Shown one piece after another: positions 1 through 10,717 of a stretch of DNA of 64,000 nt (its first letter is position 1; every line of letters begins with the position of its first letter). Source of the stretch: Heterobilharzia americana (Eukaryota; Platyhelminthes; Trematoda; Strigeidida; Schistosomatidae); assembly GCA_944470555.2 (NCBI GenBank), contig OX104130.1:42131491-42195490 (forward strand). The letters are read 5' to 3'. A model generated the notes under the pieces. That model made no database searches. It saw only the letters and a list, made by a program, of their open reading frames with translations, and was not told where the DNA came from. Made by a program: the position numbers and the translations under genes.

Positions 1-173
1 AGCTGCTTTGCTAGCTGTTATAAGCTGAAAACATTTTAAGTGAATATGCACAATTTCTCAACTTTAAATATCACCTCATACGACAATGAATGGATACATA
101 TCCAGTGATTAAATATAATGCGAGATAAATATGTATATTATACTTTGTTCAGAAGTTTACTGTAAGGAGATAG

Positions 174-217
<44 letters not shown>

Positions 218-1290
218 TGTATTCAAATCTTAGATATGATAAGGCACTTTGACCTCAATCATTGATCGAAACCATAAGATTCATCATATATTTTTCAACC
301 TTCCATAATGTTGGCTTACACCAGTCACATATGTTTGACAAACAGGTCACCTAACAAACACAGCCTTTTAACAGGAAGCTGCATCCCGCAAAGAAGTGTC
401 AGTAGATTTCAAAGAATTTTTATCCTGTACTAGAATCCATGAAATAGTTAACGATATGACTCATTAGGGAAATGATCGGAAGTTAAAACTAACTTAAAGC
501 TTTGTTTACAATTATTTAGCATGTTTATAGTCAAAAGTCTTTGATAAATCGACAAGTAAACCTGCTATTGGAATGGATTTGTCAAAATTTAAAAATATGT
601 ATAAATACAAATCAGTTCGTGGTGTTCATATGGTGGTGGTCGTACTTGTTCGACACCGCAATTAAATTCATTTCGAAAAATTTCTTAACTGCAGAGAAGG
701 TATACTTTACAATGTTAGGGATCTAGATTTGTCGCTTCTTTCGATGCTTTTATAGGAACGTTAATGTATCGCAGGTATCTTGTTAGTTCACGTATCTTGT
801 CATCAATGAGCGTAGCGAAAAGAAACATTATTTTGACTATACGCACACGTATTAGTAGTAGTACCTCGGTAAGACACGGACATCTAGATTATTCTGCAAC
901 ACACTGAATCCTGAACATCTGTGTTTTTTACTACACAAGCGCTCATTTTAAATTATTTCTCAGTCTTAATTGGTAAGCAATGAAGTGCGATATACATCCT
1001 CACAATGAATGTTGGTCTGCCTGCTTTTTTAGGAATCCTGATGAATAATAACTTCCCTTTGCTTATATACAGTCTAATTCAAGATGCTTTTGTAGATATG
1101 AACTCTAAAATAAAATGCTCTAGAATCACTACAATGGTTAGAGAAGATGTCTTTAAACCATATGGCAAAAGCATTGAGACCCCACAAAGAACTTCGTGAC
1201 AAACAGAATTAATATTTAAATTCAGTCATATGAACTGATTGGATGGAGAGGTATTGATTCCTTTTAAAAAACTGTGTTCCGGCATTAAAC
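1..1290. other. AT-rich non-coding flank
   Basis: I see no gene here. Open frames are short (about 60 codons), with no domain pattern and no convincing splice context. The stretch holds one (AT)n tract, listed separately. Confidence 0.5.
176..214. repeat. (AT)n microsatellite
   Basis: An uninterrupted alternating A/T run of about 39 bases. Confidence 0.97.
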
Positions 1291-1299
1291 CTTTTGTTC

Positions 1300-1790
1300 T
1301 TGTCTTGGTTGTATTGCGTTCTCTAATCTGAGTTGTTGAGTTGTAGAGCTTTTATCGTCTTTCTAGACGACATCATCAGAACTAACTTCAGTATGAAGTG
1401 AGCTGTCATTGTCTCTTCGTGAGTGACTTAGTAGCTTGCCCTGACGAAGTGGTTTGTGTTTGGTTGTTTCCTTTGATTCTTGTTGGCTGTTGGCTGTTCC
1501 TCTGCTTGACCTCTGACCTTCCTGTCGTTTATCATTTTTATCATTGATTGAAAGATTGAGTAGATGTCTTTACATCTATTGATTGCTGACTAACCTGAAT
1601 GCTAAGCTCCCAGAAATTTTCTCATACCCTTTGTGTTTCCTCTACTTCCTCAAGACCGAATTCATGTCGATAATTATCCACGAGCATTGTCGTCTATAAA
1701 AACGATGAGACTAAACAACTCAGAGAACATAATACAACCAAGACAATCCACCTGAGCTACAAATAATTTCCATCACTTCAGTTCTTGTAT
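1300..1790. mobile_element. Penelope-like element terminal fragment, inverted arrangement
   Basis: A segment beginning GTCTTGGTTGTATTGCG near 1303 recurs in reverse complement near 1722-1750 (the plus strand reads AACTCAGAGAACATAATAC and then CAACCAAGAC). A third relative precedes the reverse transcriptase remnant at about 4262-4310. Terminal repeats flanking a Penelope-like RT, sometimes in inverted order, are known for this class. The minus strand at 1351-1379 also carries a hammerhead-like core. Assignment rests on the shared sequence with the RT-bearing copy 3 kb downstream. Boundaries are approximate. Confidence 0.5.
1351..1379 (-). ncRNA. degenerate hammerhead ribozyme core (Penelope type)
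   Basis: Read on the minus strand: CTGATGA (1379-1373), a 6-bp stem TCGTCT/AGACGA closed by AGAA (extendable by one A-U and one G-U pair), then TAAAAGC where GAAA is expected. Hammerhead motifs are known in terminal repeats of Penelope-like elements. The G-to-T change in the GAAA box should abolish activity, so this is a relic. Confidence 0.4.
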
Positions 1791-2840
1791 TTTACAAAAA
1801 GCTGATAAACCACATTGTTTCTCAAGCAGCCATTTTATTTATACATTAAGTTATATGTACCATTGTAACGCAAGATTGTGCAAATCTTGAGCTAACATGC
1901 AATCATTTTCTGCCTAGTTTGCATGTTCCGGGCTTTTCAGGACCTAACGTGTTATACTGACTGATATACCTTGTCTAAATTCTTGCCGCTACATAAAATA
2001 AAGTTTCACCATTAAAACTCGAATAGTCTAACTGTATAAGGGAAACCATGAGGCTTTACACTGCTTACGTGCACTCAATACTATCATTTCAAGTGGTGAA
2101 GTTATAGTTAAATCTATTGTGCCTTCGAGATTGAGAATTTAACTCTTAGAAAACTATTATTTTATGATAATAATTTGATAGTGACACTCGTGAAATTAAG
2201 GCATCCTGGACTAACTACTTAATGTTGTTGTTTGTTTTGTTTCCTGAACCAAAATGAAAGATAGAATTATTATTACTCCAACTATTTGCAGAATACAATT
2301 CTGAGAAGCGTCCAGTTCATCGTTTGGTTTTATTTCTCGAGTTTAACTTTATTTAGGCAATTCATAAAAATTAGAATAGGCCGCAACGCTACGTTTTGAT
2401 ATCAGTAGTTCACGTAACCATTTAGGTGTTTAGTACCCTATACCGAAAAGTAAGCTCAGTACATACAGATGTCTTGAGATCCGAAGACTAGAAAGCTTTA
2501 AATAAGAAAGTGAAATTATTGATACATGTCTAAAATTGCTTTTCTTCGGCATTGGAGAACGTTTCTTAGGTGATTGCAGAGTTTTAATTCAAGTTCTGAG
2601 GAGCGTAACAAGTAGAAAAACTGCAAGTACCATAATATACAAAACTTTTGTTAAATCGAACATACAGCTATTTTAATGACATATACATTTCAGTATGAAA
2701 AATTCCAATGAATGTACAATGAAGTTTATTTATCAGACTTTTTCCAAAACATTATCTGTAAACTACTGAAAATATTCACAAATGACTTTGTGCTCTCTTT
2801 GAATGAGTAATACATTTTTTATGTTGCACACAAATATTAT
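1791..2840. other. AT-rich non-coding spacer
   Basis: No gene, repeat family or strong structural signal was recognised between the Penelope fragment and the RTE stub. Confidence 0.5.
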
Positions 2841-3172
2841 TATATGCATATTATTATATATTATTACTATGTAATTATTTGTCCCTTGGGTTCGTAGTGG
2901 AATATAGGGCTTCAGTAGCACGTCTCCATCGCACTCTCTTCTCTGCAGTCTTTCCAACGTGGCTCCACGAATGACCACAAGCTTTCATTTCTTCCCACAC
3001 GATCTCCTTCATGTCACCCTAGGACGCCCAACTTGTTGTTTCCCCTTTGGGTTCAACTCGAGGGCCTGTTGAGTGATGTACCCAGTCGGCCTTCTCAGTG
3101 TATGCCCAATCCATCTCCACTTTCTTCTGCATATTTGTTGGGTGATGGGTCCTTGGTTGGCACATACATATA
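2841..3172 (-). mobile_element. RTE-like LINE 3' end, 5'-truncated
   Basis: On the minus strand this encodes the C-terminal end of an RTE/SR2-type reverse transcriptase, followed by a 3' tail rich in TAATA units at 2841-2880. It aligns by eye with 61575-61890: both share TCCCTTGGGTTC, GGGCTTCAGT, CCCAGTCGGCCTTCTCA and TGTATGCCCAATCC. The fragment is about 330 bp, cut at the 5' side near CCTTGGTTGG and interrupted by stops. It is a typical 5'-truncated insertion. Confidence 0.75.
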
Positions 3173-4229
3173 TTCTTTATAAATGATTGCTGTAGGTAAT
3201 GATACTTAGGACTATGGCTAAATTTGATTGAAGTTGTGAGGTAAAAACAAGTTATATTACTAATGATTTATGGCACTAATATTTGCTTACTAGCTTTTAT
3301 GAAAAGACAATTACCACCTGTTTTTGCACCAAGTAAACATAAAAATGAACGTATGCAAGGAAAAACAAAAGTGAACATTAACTAAGAAATGAAAGTTGTG
3401 TTGTATGTGTGCGTGTTTGTGATAAGGAGACATTATGTTGGAAAAAGAAATGTATAAAATGTCCAGTCCAAATATGCGATGGCAAATATGTGTAATTAGG
3501 AATAGATAAAAACACAACAATTATACATGAGCGACTAAACAGATCCCCTATTTATCAATTCCCTTATGTTATACTCTATGTATCAGTTGTGCATTTTCAT
3601 AGAATACATTCACTTAAAGAGATGGCAATGAAATCAGTGACGTGCACTTACAAATGGGTTTATACTTTACTAACAGTGATGTGATGTTTTGCTGTCTCAG
3701 GATTTTTCAGTGCTTACATTTTGCATACTTTCTAAGTCTGGAAACACTTTTGTTCTTTTTCAACTTTCAGTCAGTAATAACAAATAAAGTAGCCAGAACA
3801 TGAATCCTTAGAAATATTATCGAATTGATTGCATAGGTCAGTTAGATGTGACAACTTTTTTATGCCCAAATGTTTTATAAGAAAAAACGTATATGTATAA
3901 TTTACTTAACTAGTCTTTAAGGCAGTGCTGAGCAGGTTGGATCGCTTTGGCGGTTGACTATGGTTCATGAAATGAGCATTTACTATCTTTGAGGAACAAA
4001 CTAACTATGCTGATTAAAGATACCAAATGAGAAACAAAATGTTTAAACATTTCAAAAAAGTTCACCTTTGGGATAAACTTTTACTTTCGTCTACCGTTTA
4101 AGAACAGAACTTAGCAACAATGTGCAAACTACATAAACTGAGTTCAGTAATTTAAGCAATTGTTAATTATTCAAGTTTTGTCCATCATAAGTGTGGCTAC
4201 AGCATTCGTGTCCACCGTGTGTTGATATT
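3173..4229. other. AT-rich non-coding spacer
   Basis: Nothing recognisable apart from short random open frames. Confidence 0.5.
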
Positions 4230-4234
4230 GAAAT

Positions 4235-5395
4235 GGTGGAGAATATTTGTAGCTCAGGTGAATGGTCTTGGTTCTATTTTGTTCTGTGAGCTGAGTTGTT
4301 TAGTTGTGAAGCTTCGTGGAACAAGACTATAAAAACAAATTGTTGTCTATCCTTAGTGATGAAAGTAAATTCAAAGCCGAAGTCCCATCAAGAAATATTT
4401 TAGAATTGGAAGCAAAAATAACTCCTAACTTAGTAAAACACTTGAACATGAACGCTGTTGACGAGAGGAACTTGACTGATCGAAACCTATGAGGATCTGA
4501 ATTCCGAAATTTAGATACATTATTTAAGATTCATAAAACAAATAATCCTCCACACTATATTTTCTGTGTCGTTCTCCGACAAATAAATTGACAAAATGGT
4601 TCCCTAGAATGTTAAATCCAGTTTAGAACGAACTCTATAAGTCTTCGTTGAGAAATACTTTTCAACTCGTTGACCATCTTAGTACCATGAATATCAAAAG
4701 CAAGACTGTTTACCCCTTCGATTTAAATACTTCGTTCACTAACGTGCCGTTGTTCAGGACTATTAACTTGCTCTGTGACTATATACCTTTTAAAAATGTC
4801 CCATTCCCTATAACTTCAGCTGTTTTGAAAGAACTTTAATTACTGTGTACAGAGAAAGTTCATTTGACATTTGACGGTGAACACTTTCAATGAGTTGATA
4901 GTGTAGCTATGAGATGTTCCTCTGACCCATTACCAGCTGATATTTATATGTCATGTATCAAAAATCTGGCTAGTGATGTAATAGTTAGGGTTTCTATTTA
5001 CAAGAGATGTGGCGGTGACATCACAGCGGTTTGTAAGAGGTATGGGGATGTGGTTTTTTTCATAAAAAGGGCTTAACACCGTACAAATCATAGTGGTCTG
5101 ACCTGTAAGAAAAAAAACAATCATCGTCTTCCATCCCTAGACGTACTCCTGAGTCGACACGTAGATGGTTCAGTAAGACGTGTAGTTTACAGGACAATAT
5201 CTGCGTTTTCATAGATTTTTGTCTGATCCAATACAATCGAGATTTAGTAAACTACTCAGATTAGTGGAAGTGGTGGCTACACACAGATTGAAGTCGTCTT
5301 TCTGTGTACAAAGCAACTCGTTTTTACACTACACCTATTTTGGTACACTCTGTTTTCTTACCAACATTAAAAACAACTGTCACTCTTCCTATTAA
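4235..5395 (+). mobile_element. Penelope-like retroelement remnant (RT domain)
   Basis: A decayed reverse transcriptase of the Penelope type, with frameshifts and stops. In order: a terminal-repeat-like lead-in (4262-4310); an RT N-terminal stretch; an FKIHKTNN motif like the GLPKIHK box (about 4528); the segment 4648-4839 containing YPFDLNTSFTNVPL, matching motif A (FDxxSLFTNVP); VDSVAMRCSSDPLPADIYM, matching motif B (DGVAMGSPLGPLLADIFM), near 4895-4950; and KRYGDVVFF near 5035-5060 in place of the catalytic R-Y-V-D-D motif. The catalytic YxDD has become YGDV, so the copy cannot be active. No GIY-YIG endonuclease could be traced before similarity ends near 5.4 kb. Decay is heavy, implying an old insertion. 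Confidence 0.8.
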
Positions 5396-8300
5396 TTCGG
5401 ATTGTTTCTAGTTTTAATCCCCTATTATTTTAATTGCTATATTTGTGCTCCAACTTGACAATTAAGTGTATGATCAGATTGTTCGCAATGTATTGCGTAA
5501 ATACATCGCATTGTTCAGATAATCTTCGTCTTCTAACTACACTATCTTAATTTACGGAAGAGACTAGTCGTTGCAAAATAAACCAACAAAGTTATGAAAC
5601 TGATCCCATAGTATGCACTTTCAGAAATTTCCTAAGTGATGCTTCGATTATGATTCTCATTAACTATTTAAAAGAGAGATTACTATGGCCTACATAAATT
5701 CAGTTGAGGGGCACGAAAAATAAATGATATTAGGGTTAATCACTATTTTTCCGCCAACATCCAAACTTAATCTTCATGAATATTTGCCATATTTATTATA
5801 AAATATATATCTCAATAACTTAATTTAGTCTTGTTTCTTCATTGCAGGATCTTATTTGTAAATTAAAGATTTCTAACATTTAGTAAAATATTTTCTTCCT
5901 TTTTTGCATAAGTCGTTTTGAAATGATTGAAAGGTTTCAGACCTGGGTCCAGCTCTGTATGGAAAAGTCTTAAGATCTCTAAAAGAATGTTTATCTTTCG
6001 ACTGTGCTTTTCCTAAATTAAAACGTTTGGCAAATTCTGACTATTTTCGGAAAACGAAGCTAATTATCCGAACAAAATATTAAATCCATCAATCGCCTCT
6101 TCTGGCAGTTAAATTGCAAACGCTGTCAAGTAAGCGAATAAACAGTTTAAAAAATAAACATTTTATTGTTTTCGAGGCCTGCGATTAATGATGCAGAATT
6201 AAAAGCATATAATGTAACACTTGGGAGAAATATTTTATCGGTGAACGCATGTGACATAATTCACTTATACATTTACTTTTGTGGATAACATTCTAATATC
6301 TTGTTTATTTGACGACCATAATCCTTAAAAATTAATGAAAAATTACTTGAATTTCGAAGCTCCGTATTTTCGGTTTCATACAGAAATATTCATCTGAGAA
6401 GATTAAATTCACACTTATGTTGCTAGCTGTGCAAAAAAATGTCTTCTTTATTTAATAAGAGTTTTAGTTTTCCCCTTCTTTTCATCAGTTTTAAAGTTTT
6501 TAATGGAAGGAGACGTTTAGATCGATATAACACTTATTCTGCAACCACATTTCCGATTTGATCAGAAAAATGGATCCATGATCTAATCAATCTTACTTGT
6601 TCCTTCAAATGGCATTCATATATTGCCTATTTTCTTGGTTTACCACAGTCATTTTGTATTATATCAAACGATTTCGTTGCACTTATGTTCCCTTTTCTGC
6701 AGTTTATTCTAGTCTAACCCGTTAATTTCCTCTTTTCATTTGTTATTGCTCTGCCTGAAAGAAACCACTTACTTATTTGCAACACACTGCCCTATTATAT
6801 TGAAATGCTTAGCATTTTATCATCATTCAGACTAGGTTTTAGTGTGTACTAAGGTTATAGGAAAGCTGAGCTACTAACTAGGTCTTACATGTAACTTCGA
6901 GTTACCTGTAGGGGATGTAAAACATTGGATTATTCCTCTGTTGAATTAAAAGTCAACTTCTAGAACTGAACACATCCCAACCTAACTCCTTCTAGTATTC
7001 TTGACTGTGCTATAAACCTTTTTCATCGTTCAATGTATCTTGCTCTTTTTTAGATGATAAAAACAAAGATCTATAATCCTTTATTCTTCTTTATCAGGAT
7101 AATTATATATTTCTACAGTTTACATGGTTTCCAGAATGAAGTCATGCACTGCAACAGTGTTTCATTTGTAGTTTCTGTTTCTAGTGCTGCTACTGAATAA
7201 AAGATACTGAATTTATTGGGAAGTGATCTGGCCTAAAATTGTCTACTAACTTTGAGAGATACAGATATAAATCTAACACTTAACAACCAGAAAAACAAAA
7301 TTATTGTAGTCTCAGCTGCCGTTATCCCAGCATTATATAAAATCCCTTCTAATTTCAAGATGTAGACAGGAAAGTAGGATATAAGACAGAGATAAGTTAA
7401 CAACTGGACAAAATACTACTGTCATTAGATTGAGATCTGTCTCTTTTTTAATGCTTCCGTTCTAATCCTAACGCATGATATACTAACGATCTAAGGAGAT
7501 TCTGGAATATCCAGAACTTGAAAATTTGAAATTTATCTCTTCCTTACCTTATAGAACTCACTTCTACAAACTATAGGTTGGCCTTATTTATTTCTTTAAA
7601 TTGGGATTGTAAGTGTTATAGTATTAAAAAGATCACTTAGTTGGCTGGCACACGCAATAAGTTTACAGTGTACGTAAACAAAACAGATTTTAAATTACAT
7701 TAGGAGCTCCGTATTAGGTTTGTTTATTCGATATAACATACTGTGGCACAGTATTATTCTGGGGTCACTTTTCTACAGAACGTTATGGCTGATAACTTTA
7801 TCATGGTGAAAGAAAATCGAATTAAATAAAGGCACCAAACATTTACCCTTATACGTCAGTAAATTCACGGAATAAAAACTTAACCTTTCAAGCATCGATG
7901 ATTATATTAGAGGAAATGCGACCATTATTCTCCATAAAAAACTTTAAACTATCTGGTGTATAAACTGTGACTCAGTGCCAGTATTTCAAGAACACAATTA
8001 ATTCAGTTTTGAGCAATATCGTTAAGCGTTACGCTATTAACTGGGTTCAGAAAATTGAGAACATGAAGATTCATCAAAAGTAATGAGAATTATTAAGTAC
8101 AATATTGGTTCGAAATCATAGAATTCAAACCTCTTATAACCTGAAGGCTTGAAGCTAAACTACCAAGGTACCTGCATGTCTGATCGATAAACTAAATAAG
8201 AGGTAAGTTAATCTGTATCCATTTCAAAAGGTAAAAACAATATACTATTTAAAAGTGTGCAAAAAAACAAAATTAGTTATTTCATTCTTTGGTTTTAAGC

Positions 8301-9540
8301 TAATTTTAAACCTTACGACTTGCAGTGAGTCTGTTATAATTGGTTTCGATATTTTGAATGTTTCGTAGTGACTAAATTTCATTACAATGAAAATTTGAGG
8401 ACATTGCTACTGAATACTAGTACAACAACAGGAACATGAGTGCAAACTCGTGTCGTATTCCTGTTCTTAATGAAACCAGTGTTTTCTAAGCTTTTTTAAT
8501 GTCAGCTTCTCAGTTCAAACCATCTACTTGCGTACGTATTGCCCACAGCCACTATATACCAAATCTGTTGTCCTTGTTGATGGCTGGTGGATGAGTTTTA
8601 ACAAGCTGGACTTATTCCTTATTTTTGATTCCGAAGTCTAGCATTCCTGTTTCCAGACGGTTGCTACTTTCAGTGATAAAAAATGATTAAATTCACACAG
8701 ATATTCACAGAAACTAGATCAATTAAAAAAAGATTTGGTGTTATATTGCTCGAGTTTTCTATGCCCCCAAAGAGTGTGTAGTGTGAAGACCAGTCACCGA
8801 AAAATATCACCACGCATAGTGGCACTAATATTAGTGGCAGTGATATAAATAAGTTCATATATATATGTAAATGCAGCAAGTAGCTACAAAACAGTGATGG
8901 TTCAGAACTTTCAGAAAGAGGTCGAAATACAGCTCCTAGCTGAAACCGATTTAGAGGTGACATATTGCCCTAGCAACTGATTCCTAAGAAGCCTGACAAA
9001 ATAGCCTTCAGCTTTGTGCATACCTCAGACTGCCAGAGAATAACTTTATGTCATGGCTTTATATTATATCTTAACTACGGTGAACGTTTGCCTACTCTAG
9101 TTCTATTCCATTGAATAAAACGTTTAAATTCAGACAGTGGTTTGAAATATACAGCAAACCTAAAAATATAAGTAACAGAATTTTTGTGTGGCAATCTTGA
9201 GATATAAAAACCTCTTTTATTTTTTATTGTTTGAATTAGGATAACTGAACTCTTGAGAACCATATCTCAACAAGCGTCAGTTTTCATTTCAAGTTATCTA
9301 CCCTAAATGAACTCACCTCATAAACATATGGAAATAAATGGGATAATTTGTGCAGTGATACGCGAATAATTAGCAACGTAATGGTAAATTACGTTGTTAT
9401 TTGTATTGTCTCTTTATTGATTGAACCGTACTGATTGGTCTCTACTGGTTTTTGAGCTCTTGCGCGGATTCCATGATACTGATTCTGTTTCATTTTCATA
9501 TTACTAATTGATAGCGGCTATCAGTGGAATACAAGAAGTG
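5396..9540. other. AT-rich non-coding region
   Basis: About 4 kb with no supportable gene. A 97-codon minus-strand frame at 8670-8963 has no domain, no splice context and no composition that sets it apart from chance. No RNA gene or repeat family was recognised. Confidence 0.45.
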
Positions 9541-9674
9541 CATTTCGTCGTATTCGACACTTGTCCTCTATGTGCCTGCCCTCAGTAAGCGATGTTGTCC
9601 TCAATAGGACTCTGACCCAAGACCGATCACTTCAAACGCCATATCGTTATCCACTAGGCCGCTGGGTCACGATA
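9541..9674 (-). mobile_element. tRNA-derived SINE/satellite unit (Sm-alpha-like), decayed
   Basis: On the minus strand the unit has an A-box-like segment (CCAGCGGCCTAGTGGATAAC), a B-box-like GGGTCAGAGTCC, a CATCGCTTACTGAGGG spacer, and a tail GTCGAATACGACGAAATG that corresponds to the 3' half of a hammerhead core (GACGAAAC). The CTGANGA half is lost. Schistosomes carry a family of Pol III-type repeats with embedded hammerheads (Sm-alpha), and the order of parts matches it. Confidence 0.65.
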
Positions 9675-9689
9675 TCTACTTCTTGTATG

Positions 9690-9890
9690 ATAAGTACAGT
9701 ATTGTGACTCGGTGGACTGGGGAAGGACGCTCTGAGGTTTGAAGCAAGTGGTCCCGGGTTCAAGTTCCAGTGGGAACAACATCGCTCATTGAGAGAAAAG
9801 CTCATCTAACTGACGAGTCTCAAGTAGGACGAAACGTGCGACGAAACTGCTTTAGTTACTTGTAAAAATTTATGAGATGATGGGAACCAG
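9690..9890 (+). mobile_element. Sm-alpha-like SINE unit with hammerhead
   Basis: A-box-like TGACTCGGTGGACTGG (about 9708), B-box-like GGGTTCAAGTTCC (about 9757), the CATCGCTCATTGAGA spacer and a hammerhead core at 9810-9842. It lies head-to-head with the minus-strand unit at 9541-9674, and the junction between them is itself near-palindromic. Confidence 0.75.
9810..9842 (+). ncRNA. hammerhead ribozyme core, cleavage triplet mutated
   Basis: CTGACGA (9810-9816), stem II GTCT/GGAC (9817-9820 with 9827-9830, including one U-G pair), then GAAAC (9831-9835). All conserved core bases are present. In the schistosome arrangement a two-base-pair stem III with a GUGC-type loop follows and should end in the cleavage triplet GUC. 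Here 9840-9842 reads GAC, lacking the required U, so self-cleavage is predicted to be lost. Confidence 0.75.
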
Positions 9891-10662
9891 TTCTGAGATT
9901 TCATTATCGGTATGGATTTTCATGAAGGCATCTTAGTAACCACCCAGTTGTCCTACATAGCATTCAGGAAACATTTTTCCAGGAAATCTTCCACAGACTG
10001 AAATAAAACTAGAGATATTTCATACTTCCAGTGAACACTGTTATTCAACAGGCGATGTCAAAATAAGTTTTTCTCATTCCTTTGTTTCCAGTGATATAAC
10101 ATGGTGTAGGTTGCTTTACTGCTTGAGTTTAGAATGCACTTTTTACTCAAGAGTTTCAGAATCCATCAAAGTAGATTTTCCAAAAGCAATATGATTTCCA
10201 GACCCAGAAACCTATCTTAAAAAACCATTTTCTTAATCATCAAAACCTTTTGCAATGGGCATGAAAATAAGTTAGATATGTTATTGATCACTTCAAGCAT
10301 GAATACCAACCATATGATTATTCTTAAGTATATGACACTAGAACTCTATTCAAGGGTAGCGGTATCTTCTTCCTGCATATGCGTAAGTATCTATTAAGAC
10401 CACATGATAATAGTTCATGAGGCTACTTCATGGAACCAATATTTTTCAGTTCCCCTTCAGCGGTAACAGGGTGTTTGCTGACTTAAGTAAGATTCAGGCC
10501 AGTTAGAAACAACTGTTGTGTCGAAAGCTAGTAATGGCTGGAAGAAGATATCGCAAAGATAATAACAGAAAGCGTGGCAAGGCCGTGGATTTATACAGTT
10601 ACAAATCCAGTAACGTTTCCTTCAGATGTATTTCTACACAGCGGGGATTTTACTACAGCAAC

Positions 10663-10717
<55 letters not shown>

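Noticed and set aside
8670..8963. 97-codon minus-strand frame with hydrophobic stretch
   Set aside because: No domain, no splice context and a length within chance for AT-rich DNA of this extent.
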